Source: Gemmatimonadota bacterium (GTDB taxonomy: Bacteria; Gemmatimonadota; Gemmatimonadetes; Longimicrobiales; Longimicrobiaceae). From it: a DNA stretch of 5,137 nucleotides. The stretch is from contig JAFAYN010000008.1 in NCBI GenBank assembly GCA_019240375.1, forward strand, positions 1 through 5,137, given 5' to 3'. Numbering within the stretch: position 1 is the first letter of the stretch; every line of letters begins with the position of its first letter. Both the position numbers and the translations under genes were made by a program. The notes under the pieces were generated by a model. That model ran no database searches. It was not told the origin of the DNA and saw nothing but the letters and a program-made list of their open reading frames with translations. Shown here piece after piece: positions 1-4,634 of the stretch.

Positions 1-363
1 CCCGTCGCCGTTGGTGTCGCGCAGCGCCAGGATCCCCCCGGGCGAGCTGCGCCCCTCGTCCAGCGCCACGTACACGTCGCCGTTGGGCGCCACCGCGACG
101 TGGCGCGGGCGTCCGACCTTGTCGGCCACCACCACGGCGCAGAACCCCTGCGGGAGGGTGATCCCGCCGTTCCCCGGCTCGCATGCGGGCTTCACGCCCT
201 GCGCCGCGGCCGGGGCGGGAGCCGCCGCCGGAGCTTGAGCGGCCGGCACGGCCGCGTACGCCTCGCTGCTGTCGCCGGCGCCCTGCCGGCTCGCGGACCG
301 GTCGCCGCACCCCGCGGCCACCAGTGCCAGGGCGGGCGCGAGCCATCGGGTGTGTCGTCGCAT
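1..363 (-). CDS. PQQ-dependent sugar dehydrogenase-like lipoprotein, N-terminal part (cut by window edge)
   Basis: The first 121 residues are visible; the rest lies beyond the left edge. The N-terminus (MRRHTRWLAPALALVAAGC) has basic residues, a short hydrophobic stretch and a Cys at residue 19. This is a near-consensus lipobox, with Ala rather than Leu at -3, so a secreted lipoprotein is likely. Residues about 20-60 are an Ala/Pro-rich linker. From about residue 67 the sequence (ITLPQGFCAVVVAD, then PRHVAVAPNGDVYVAL) resembles the first blade of soluble glucose/L-sorbosone dehydrogenase-type beta-propellers. The final visible residues, RDTNGDG, match the Ca-binding-like D-x-N/D-x-D-G loop common in these proteins. 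Known family members oxidise sugars with PQQ in the periplasm, but many homologues have no known substrate. The ATG at 363 is preceded by GGAGG (cctcc at 368-372), 4 nt upstream. It lies 59 bp downstream of the DUF6941-like gene on the same strand and may be co-transcribed with it. Confidence 0.8.
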   Translation of the reverse strand, partial: MRRHTRWLAPALALVAAGCGDRSASRQGAGDSSEAYAAVPAAQAPAAAPAPAAAQGVKPACEPGNGGITLPQGFCAVVVADKVGRPRHVAVAPNGDVYVALDEGRSSPGGILALRDTNGDG

Positions 364-422
364 GGAACCTCCGTCGGTTGCGCGAAAGGAAACGGGAATC
401 GAGGCCGGGAAGGGCGCGCCGG

Positions 423-815
423 CTACACCTGCACCACCATGAACGGGGTCTCGTGCAGCTCCATCTCGTCCACGGACACCAGGAACTTGTAGACCCCGGG
501 CTGCGAGAACTGGACCCCCACCAGGGTGAACACCTGGTTGGCGGTGGAGAACTCGCCGGGGCTCACGGTCGGGGAAACGATCTCGCCGTTGGCCTCGAAG
601 ATCACGCCGCCGTCCTCGTCCACCAGCCGCACCTGCACGGGCGAGGTGCGCCCCACGTCGGTGAACTCGGCGTGGATGCGGAAGACGAACACCATCTTGG
701 GGTGCACCGTGGGAAAAGCCGACGCCGCGATCCGGTCGAAGATCCCCATGACGTTGAGCTTCCCGTCCTGCGAGATGTTCGCCTCGTCGGCGAGAAAGGC
801 CACCGGTATCTTCAA
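423..815 (-). CDS. DUF6941-like protein, function unknown
   Basis: A 130-aa protein without signal peptide or membrane segment, so probably cytoplasmic. I recognise the pattern of the DUF6941 family: an N-terminal strand followed by LADEANISQDGKLNVMGIFD (about residues 8-27), then HPKMVFVFRI, an RLVDEDG turn (63-69), a GEI strand and a C-terminal half ending in VxxxELHETPFMVVQV. The whole length suggests a beta-sandwich. No biochemical role is known to me for the family. The start is taken as TTG at 815, because GAGGAG (ctcctc, 823-828) lies 7 nt upstream and the family homology begins exactly there. A longer frame to 938 would translate both palindromes of the intergenic region into low-quality Arg/Pro-rich sequence and is rejected. 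The gene is divergent from the LOG-family gene and followed after 59 bp by the sugar dehydrogenase-like gene, with no terminator between. Confidence 0.82.
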   Translation of the reverse strand: MKIPVAFLADEANISQDGKLNVMGIFDRIAASAFPTVHPKMVFVFRIHAEFTDVGRTSPVQVRLVDEDGGVIFEANGEIVSPTVSPGEFSTANQVFTLVGVQFSQPGVYKFLVSVDEMELHETPFMVVQV

Positions 816-822
816 CTGACCG

Positions 823-828
823 CTCCTC
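823..828 (-). promoter_or_regulatory. Shine-Dalgarno site that fixes the TTG start at 815
   Basis: On the minus strand this reads GAGGAG, within a longer purine run. It is followed by 7 nt (CGGTCAG) and then TTG. The spacing is optimal and no competing ATG or GTG is nearby, which supports TTG initiation of the DUF6941-like gene. Confidence 0.75.
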
Positions 829-839
829 TCTGGAGAACG

Positions 840-877
840 GACCGGGTGGGCGGCGGGATCCCGCCGCCCACCCGGTC
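840..877. repeat. Perfect 38-bp palindrome in the divergent intergenic region
   Basis: Two 19-bp arms meet with no spacer around a central GATC. The left arm starts GACCGGGTGGG and the right arm ends CCCACCCGGTC. As RNA this would be an extremely stable hairpin on either strand. It lies between two divergent starts (815 minus, 1021 plus) and begins 25 nt upstream of the TTG start. It has the look of a terminator stem, but no gene is seen that would end here, and neither flank has a good T-run (GCTTTCG on plus, CGTTCTCC on minus). It could be a transcription blocker between divergent units, a leader structure of the minus-strand gene, a protein-binding site or a dispersed palindrome. Confidence 0.8.
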
Positions 878-887
878 GCTTTCGTGG

Positions 888-912
888 TCCGGCCCGGTTC
901 ATCCGGGCCGGA
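888..912. repeat. Second inverted repeat, 10-bp stem with TTCAT loop
   Basis: The arms are TCCGGCCCGG (888-897) and CCGGGCCGGA (903-912), separated by 5 nt. It sits only 10 bp from the 38-bp palindrome, so the divergent region holds two strong G+C-rich stems in tandem. It may be a regulatory structure, an operator or part of a repeated palindromic element. A promoter for the minus-strand gene would have to lie in or above it. Confidence 0.7.
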
Positions 913-981
913 AGCGTTCGGAGCGAAAATCGCACCACGGTCCCGGATTTGCCAGCCCGTGCGGGTTGCCGCGCGCGCCGC

Positions 982-987
982 TATCTT
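982..987 (+). promoter_or_regulatory. Possible -10 box (TATCTT) upstream of the LOG-family gene
   Basis: TATCTT stands out in an otherwise very G+C-rich stretch, 33 nt before the ATG at 1021. No good -35 box is seen at 16-18 bp spacing: TTGCC-type matches at 949 and 966 are too far and too close. If it is used, transcription would begin near 994 and the alternative TTG start at 949 could not be translated. Confidence 0.3.
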
Positions 988-1020
988 GTCCCCGACTCCA
1001 AGCCACCCGAGCCGAGCCCG

Positions 1021-1875
1021 ATGCCGTCAGCCAAGCCCCAGCCCAACCCCTCGCTCAACCGGGCCAACCGGATCGGCGCCCCGACCGAGGACGAGCGCCT
1101 CCTCGAGTCGCCCTCGATCTCGCCCGCCCCGTCGGCCGACTTCACCCACTCCGACCCCTGGCGGGTGTTCCGCATCATGGGCGAGTTCGTGGAAGGGTTC
1201 GACTCGCTTGCGGCGGTGGGAAAGGCGGTGACCATCTTCGGCTCGGCGCGGGTCAAGCCCGACCACCCGCAGTACGCCGCCGCGCGGACCACGGCGCGCC
1301 TCATGGCCGAGGCGGGGTTCTCGGTGATCACCGGGGGTGGCCCCGGGATCATGGAGGCGGCCAACCGGGGGGCGCGCGAGGGGAAGGCGCTGTCGATCGG
1401 GTGCAACATCGAGCTCCCCTTCGAGCAGGGGATCAACGGCTACGTGGACATCGCCGTCAACTTCCGCTACTTCTTCGTCCGCAAGACGATGTTCATGAAG
1501 TACGCGGAGGCGTTCGTGATCTTCCCGGGCGGCTTCGGGACGATGGACGAGCTGTTCGAGGCGCTGACCCTGATCCAGACCGGCAAGGTGCGCAACTTCC
1601 CGGTGATCCTCTTCGGCTCCGACTACTGGAAGGGGCTGCTGGACTGGATCGGCACCACCATGCTGGAGGAGGGGAAGATCTCGCGGGACGACCTGAAGCT
1701 CCTCATCGTGACCGACTCGCCCGAGGAGGCGACGCGCACGGTGGTGGACTTCTACGAGCGCAACTTCGCCACCGCGCAGGAGACGCCCGCCCCGGCGAGC
1801 ACCACGGTGTCCGCCACCGAGGGCGGGAGCACCGACGGCACCCCTGCGCACCCGGCGAAGCACGACGCCGAATGA
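1021..1875 (+). CDS. LOG family / TIGR00730 Rossmann-fold protein (nucleotide phosphoribohydrolase-like)
   Basis: A 284-aa cytoplasmic protein. Signature motifs are clear: FGSAR (73-77) after the first strand, GGGPGIMEAAN (105-115), FRYFFVRKTMF (148-158) and the LOG hallmark PGGFGTMDE (169-177), which carries the catalytic Glu. Characterised relatives (plant and bacterial LOG, PpnN-type enzymes) cleave nucleoside 5'-monophosphates to free base and ribose 5-phosphate. Older annotations as lysine decarboxylase are wrong. The core spans about residues 46-250. It is flanked by a Pro/Ser-rich N-terminal extension (about 1-45) and a low-complexity Thr/Ala/Gly tail (about 251-284), both probably disordered. 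ATG 1021 is preferred to the in-frame TTG at 949, whose extra 24 residues look like non-coding sequence. The Shine-Dalgarno is weak. The gene is followed by the DHS-like gene after 30 bp, so an operon is likely. Substrate cannot be read from sequence. Confidence 0.9.
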   Translation: MPSAKPQPNPSLNRANRIGAPTEDERLLESPSISPAPSADFTHSDPWRVFRIMGEFVEGFDSLAAVGKAVTIFGSARVKPDHPQYAAARTTARLMAEAGFSVITGGGPGIMEAANRGAREGKALSIGCNIELPFEQGINGYVDIAVNFRYFFVRKTMFMKYAEAFVIFPGGFGTMDELFEALTLIQTGKVRNFPVILFGSDYWKGLLDWIGTTMLEEGKISRDDLKLLIVTDSPEEATRTVVDFYERNFATAQETPAPASTTVSATEGGSTDGTPAHPAKHDAE

Positions 1876-1905
1876 GCGGAACAAACGGACACGGAAAGAG
1901 CTGAC

Positions 1906-3066
1906 ATGGCCCAGAGCAAGTACCTGAGCGGGAAGCGCATCGAGCCCCGGCGCATCGCCGGCGGGATGACCGTCACCGAGCTGGTGGACGGCACCTTCCA
2001 GGCGTACAACGCCGCCCGCCTCCGCGAGGCGTGCCACCTGCTGACGAAGCGGATGCTGGAAGAGGACGTCACCGTGGGGCTCACCATGACCGGGGCGCTG
2101 ACGCCGGCCGGGCTGGGGATGAGCGCGGTGATCCCGCTGATCGAGGCCGGGTTCGTGGACTGGATCATCTCCACCGGCGCCAACCTGTACCACGACACCC
2201 ACTTCGGGATCGGGCTGGAGCTTCGCCAGGGGAGCCCGACCATCTCCGACACGGTGCTCCGCGAGGAGGAGGTCGTCCGCATCTACGACATCTTCTTCGA
2301 CTACTCGGTGCTCCTGGACACGGACGCCTTCTTCCGGCAGATCATCGGCTCGGAGGAGTTCCAGCGCCCCATGTCCACCGCCGAGTTCCACTACCTGTGC
2401 GGCAAGTACGTGGCGAAGCGCGAGGAGGAGCTGGGGATCGGGCGCAAGTCGCTGCTGGCGGCGGCGTACGAGCACGCGGTGCCGATCTACACCTCGTCCC
2501 CGGGCGACTCGTCCATCGGGATGAACGTGGCCGCCAAGGCGCTGCAGGGAAACAAGCTGATGTTCGACGTCAACGCCGACGTCAACGAGACCGCGGCCAT
2601 CGTGCTCAACGCCAAGCGCCAGGGCGGGAAGAGCGCCGTGTGGATCCTGGGCGGCGGGAGCCCCAAGAACTTCGCGCTCCAGACCGAGCCGCAGATCCAG
2701 GAGGTGCTCGGCCTCGAAGAGAGCGGCCACGACTACTTCCTCCAGGTCACCGACGCCCGCCCCGACACCGGCGGCCTCTCCGGCGCCACCCCCGCCGAGG
2801 CGGTGAGCTGGGGAAAGATCGACCCGGACCGCCTCCCCGACGCGGTGGTGTGCTACCTGGACTCCACGGTGGCGCTCCCGATCCTGGCCGCGTACGCGCT
2901 AGACAACCACGAGCCCAGGCCCACCAAGCGCCTGTTCGAGCGCCGCGACGAGATGATGGCCCGGATCACCGACGAGTACCAGCGCAGCGAGCGCAACGAG
3001 CGCGCGCAGGAGACCGCGAGAGAGCACGCCTCGCACGCCCCCCACATGCTGGAGCGCGACCGATAG
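1906..3066 (+). CDS. Deoxyhypusine synthase-like protein (bacterial DHS family)
   Basis: A 386-aa protein of the deoxyhypusine synthase fold (NAD-dependent aminobutyl transfer from spermidine). Family landmarks in order are: WIISTGANL (86-94, equivalent to the VTTAGG region), [10 protein letters not shown] (198-207, equivalent to the TDGSxGDM region of eukaryotic DHS), [11 protein letters not shown] (246-256, equivalent to ILGGGVVKHH) and EAVSWGKI (298-305). K304 corresponds to the catalytic Lys329 of human DHS that forms the enzyme intermediate. The active-site His of the human enzyme (His288) aligns with Asn255. Bacteria lack eIF5A, so the acceptor is unlikely to be a protein lysine. A polyamine acceptor, giving homospermidine or a similar product, is a reasonable inference from reported bacterial homologues. 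The C-terminal 35-40 residues are highly charged (Arg/Glu/His) and outside the core. ATG 1906 follows a purine-rich GGAAAGAG. It is probably co-transcribed with the LOG-family gene. Confidence 0.9.
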   Translation: MAQSKYLSGKRIEPRRIAGGMTVTELVDGTFQAYNAARLREACHLLTKRMLEEDVTVGLTMTGALTPAGLGMSAVIPLIEAGFVDWIISTGANLYHDTHFGIGLELRQGSPTISDTVLREEEVVRIYDIFFDYSVLLDTDAFFRQIIGSEEFQRPMSTAEFHYLCGKYVAKREEELGIGRKSLLAAAYEHAVPIYTSSPGDSSIGMNVAAKALQGNKLMFDVNADVNETAAIVLNAKRQGGKSAVWILGGGSPKNFALQTEPQIQEVLGLEESGHDYFLQVTDARPDTGGLSGATPAEAVSWGKIDPDRLPDAVVCYLDSTVALPILAAYALDNHEPRPTKRLFERRDEMMARITDEYQRSERNERAQETAREHASHAPHMLERDR

Positions 3067-3100
3067 CACCGGCGCGGGAGGTCCGGCCACCCCGCACGAA

Positions 3101-3137
3101 GAAGAGGCGCCGCACCCTGGGAGTGCGGCGCCTCTTC
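3101..3137. terminator. Bidirectional hairpin terminator between convergent genes
   Basis: A 15-bp stem has arms GAAGAGGCGCCGCAC (3101-3115) and GTGCGGCGCCTCTTC (3123-3137) with a 7-nt loop. On plus it is followed by a C/T-rich tract (CTCGTTCCGTTCC). It lies 34 bp after the DHS-like stop and 14 bp after the stop of the convergent caspase-like gene, so it can serve both. Confidence 0.85.
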
Positions 3138-3151
3138 CTCGTTCCGTTCCG

Positions 3152-3643
3152 TCACCCGCCGGACTTCACCACCACCTGCGTCCCCTGCAGGTCCACCTGC
3201 TGAGCGAGCTTGTCCGGCGGCGGAAAGGCGGCGTTGGACGCCAGCGGCCGGTTGTAGCCGTACGCCCAGGTGCCGTTCAGCGCCGACAGGTTCTCCAGCG
3301 CCACGGCCAGATTGGAGGAGAAGTTCACGATCTGCGAGGCGCAGGCGTGGATCAGGATGCTCCCCTTGTAGCCGGGCGTGCCGTTCTCCAGCATCCCGGC
3401 GATGTCACCGTACGTCCACGTCCAGTGATCGTCTGCGTCCCCGATCTCCAGGTCGTTGCCGTGCGCGGAGAAGCAGAGCGGCTCCGTGGCTCCGAGCCGC
3501 TTCAGGGTCTGGGTCAGGACCAGCGTCGCCTCCTGCTGCGACAGCGAGGCATCCAGCACATACAGCGGGTTCCACGGGGCTGACGACGGCGAGTTGCGCG
3601 CGGTGTCGGCAATGATGGGATCCGTCGTGCAAACAATGAGCAT
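3152..3643 (-). CDS. Small caspase-like (clan CD) protein, copy 2
   Basis: A 163-aa stand-alone protein with no signal peptide or membrane segment. A first strand (MLIVCT) starts at residue 1. A hydrophobic strand then ends in a His-Gly motif (EPLCFSAHGN, H61), followed by DDHWTWTYGDI (71-81). A second strand ends in Cys (SILIHACAS, C101), followed by a helix-like QIVNFSSNLAVALENL and AYGYNR (127-132). A strand ending in HG and a later strand ending in a Cys is the arrangement of the catalytic dyad in caspases, metacaspases, CHAT and gingipain-type peptidases. No named family was confirmed, so protease activity is inferred. It is a paralogue of the gene just upstream at 3753-4241, which shares the motifs and a QVDLQ-T stretch near the C-terminus. 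ATG 3643 has AGGTG (cacct, 3649-3653) 5 nt upstream. It is last in its cluster; the gap to the upstream copy is 109 bp with no clear terminator. Confidence 0.75.
   Translation of the reverse strand: MLIVCTTDPIIADTARNSPSSAPWNPLYVLDASLSQQEATLVLTQTLKRLGATEPLCFSAHGNDLEIGDADDHWTWTYGDIAGMLENGTPGYKGSILIHACASQIVNFSSNLAVALENLSALNGTWAYGYNRPLASNAAFPPPDKLAQQVDLQGTQVVVKSGG
3318..3358. repeat. Best-conserved DNA block of the duplicated caspase-like genes (copy in the 3' gene)
   Basis: This 41-bp block matches 3919-3959 at 38 of 41 positions, with no indel and an offset of 601 bp. It encodes the putative catalytic-Cys strand and following helix (ILIHACA to IVNFS). It reflects a gene duplication under constraint, not a mobile repeat. 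A second near-identical block covers the SAHG region. Confidence 0.75.
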
Positions 3644-3752
3644 GGTTTCACCTGGAGAGTAGGTCCTCGGCGGGTTTCGCCGTGGAGATGTGCGAGTGTC
3701 TGCGAGCGCGGTGCGCCGGCGTTGCCGTCCACTCGACCCGCGGATGCAATGG

Positions 3753-4241
3753 TCAGCGGGTGACGCACGTCACCTGCAGGTCTACCTGCCGATCGAGCAG
3801 GTCGGGCCGGGGGAAGCGGGTGTCGATCGGGACGCTCCGGTTGTACCCGTAGACACACGTCCCCCGGAAAGCGAGCATCCTTTCCAGCTCCTTCTCCAGC
3901 TTCACCGCTAGGTGGGCCGAGAAGTTCACGATCTCGGTGGCGCAGGCGTGGATCAGGATCGGACCGGAATACCCGTTCGTGTGCTCCGTCAGCAGCCTGG
4001 TGATGTCCTCGTAGGTCCACTGCCAGTGATCGTCGCCGATCATCTTGTTGTTCCCGTGCGCGGAGAAACAGAGCGGCTCTCCGTTGTCGAGCTCGGACAG
4101 CGCCACCGCGATGGCATGCGTGGCACCTTCCTGCGTGAGGTCCGGGTTCAGCACCCTCAGCGCCCCCCAGTGTTGGGCACCTGAGCGCGGATCCAGCGCC
4201 GCCTCGACGATACTTTGATCCCTGGTGCAAACGATGAGCAT
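3753..4241 (-). CDS. Small caspase-like (clan CD) protein, copy 1
   Basis: A 162-aa paralogue of the 3152-3643 protein. Visible elements: MLIVCTRD strand at the N-terminus, GEPLCFSAHGNN with putative catalytic H62, DDHWQWTYEDI (70-80), GPILIHACATEIVNFS with putative nucleophile C100, an amphipathic charged helix (LAVKLEKELERM), VYGYNR (130-135) and a C-terminal QVDLQVT. Both dyad residues, the W-x-WTY-x-DI motif and GYNR are kept in both copies. The loop after the His and the stretch around residues 10-40 vary. The protein seems to be just the peptidase-like domain, smaller than usual caspase-like or CHAT proteins, and without a visible prodomain. ATG 4241 is chosen over an in-frame GTG at 4274 because AGGAG (ctcct, 4246-4250) lies 4 nt upstream and the paralogue begins at the same Met. 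It lies 45 bp after the 89-aa gene, so co-transcription is likely. Substrate and role are unknown. Confidence 0.75.
   Translation of the reverse strand: MLIVCTRDQSIVEAALDPRSGAQHWGALRVLNPDLTQEGATHAIAVALSELDNGEPLCFSAHGNNKMIGDDHWQWTYEDITRLLTEHTNGYSGPILIHACATEIVNFSAHLAVKLEKELERMLAFRGTCVYGYNRSVPIDTRFPRPDLLDRQVDLQVTCVTR
3919..3959. repeat. Best-conserved DNA block of the duplicated caspase-like genes (copy in the 5' gene)
   Basis: Partner of 3318-3358 (38 of 41 identical). It includes an exact 21-bp match (3939-3959 with 3338-3358) and an exact 16-bp match (3919-3934 with 3318-3333). Confidence 0.75.
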
Positions 4242-4261
4242 GTATCTCCTGAAGAGTTCGG

Positions 4262-4280
4262 CGGCGGGCAGCACCCGCCG
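4262..4280 (-). other. Small hairpin in the leader of the first caspase-like gene
   Basis: Seven-bp G+C arms (CGGCGGG and CCCGCCG) flank a 5-nt loop. It lies between the stop of the 89-aa gene (4287) and the Shine-Dalgarno at 4246-4250. No T-run follows, so it is not a convincing terminator. It could affect mRNA stability or translation. Confidence 0.4.
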
Positions 4281-4286
4281 TACGGT

Positions 4287-4556
4287 TCAAAATTTCACAG
4301 CTAAGGGGTGTGTGCCGGCCCTGCCGCTCGCCACCACCACGCAAAGCTGCTCTGCCGGCACCTGCTCGCGGGCCACCCGCCAGCGTCCGCTCGGCTTCAG
4401 CGTCACACAGCCGTTCCATGAAGTCCAGGTGCCGCCGCGTTTCACGTTCACGTGCATGGTGACGGACTTCCGGCTCAGGTTCACGATGGATAGCCCGACG
4501 CTCCCTCCCAGGGAGAACACATTCCGTCCCGGTTTACGCAGGTCGAAACCGTTCAT
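4287..4556 (-). CDS. Unrecognised 89-aa basic, beta-rich small protein
   Basis: I do not recognise this protein. It is 89 residues, rich in Val, Ser, Gly, Arg and Lys. It has alternating hydrophobic patterns typical of beta-strands (VGLSIVNLS, VTMHVNVK, WRVAREQ, LCVVVASG), three Trp and two Cys. No signal peptide or membrane helix is seen. The alternation over most of its length suggests a small beta-sandwich or barrel. The ATG at 4556 has no clear Shine-Dalgarno, so the start is less secure than its neighbours', but no better start is evident. The upstream neighbour is separated by a terminator hairpin. The caspase-like gene begins 45 bp downstream on the same strand, so it may lead an operon with both caspase-like genes. 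A substrate, partner or effector of those proteins is conceivable, with no direct evidence. Confidence 0.6.
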   Translation of the reverse strand: MNGFDLRKPGRNVFSLGGSVGLSIVNLSRKSVTMHVNVKRGGTWTSWNGCVTLKPSGRWRVAREQVPAEQLCVVVASGRAGTHPLAVKF

Positions 4557-4586
4557 GGTCGGAAGGGTCGATGCGAAAAGGAGCGC

Positions 4587-4630
4587 GGCGAAGGGGCGCT
4601 TCCCTACCGTCAGGAAGCGCCCCTTGCGCC
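4587..4630 (-). terminator. Rho-independent-type terminator after the right-edge gene
   Basis: A 13-bp stem (AAGGGGCGCTTCC at 4591-4603, GGAAGCGCCCCTT at 4613-4625) has a 9-nt loop. It is extended by GGCG/CGCC (4587-4590, 4627-4630) across a one-base bulge. Read on the minus strand it starts 4 nt after the stop of the 4635-5137 gene and is followed by CTCCTTTTCGC, a short T-run. It should end that transcript, at least in part, before the 89-aa gene. Confidence 0.75.
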
Positions 4631-4634
4631 GGGC

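Noticed and set aside
816..938. Longer N-terminus for the DUF6941-like gene (ATG at 938)
   Set aside because: It would translate both palindromes into Arg/Pro-rich sequence. A strong Shine-Dalgarno at 823-828 and the family-like N-terminus point to the TTG at 815.
949..1020. TTG start at 949 for the LOG-family gene
   Set aside because: No ribosome-binding site, the extra residues are not family-like, and a possible -10 box at 982-987 lies inside it.
183..1904. A 573-codon open frame on the plus strand
   Set aside because: It overlaps four better-supported genes in other frames and its product is Arg/Pro/Gly/His-rich, as expected from an out-of-frame read of G+C-rich coding DNA.
1027..2730. 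A 567-codon open frame on the minus strand
   Set aside because: It is antisense to the LOG-family and DHS-like genes, has low-complexity composition and no recognisable motif.
2031..3203. A 390-codon plus-strand frame overlapping the DHS-like gene
   Set aside because: An out-of-frame shadow dominated by Arg/Gly/Pro/His; it also runs through the terminator.
3662..3682. Weak inverted repeat (CGGCG...CGCCG) in the gap between the caspase-like genes
   Set aside because: The stem is about 5 bp with no T-run, common by chance at this G+C content; not a credible terminator.
3318..3959. Direct repeats as signs of a mobile element or CRISPR array
   Set aside because: There are only two copies, 601 bp apart, both in frame in homologous genes and encoding the same conserved motif. 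This is paralogy.
3514..4419. A 301-codon minus-strand frame across the caspase-like genes
   Set aside because: It is in another frame of the same strand; the overlapping frames have conserved motifs, good ribosome-binding sites and paralogy.
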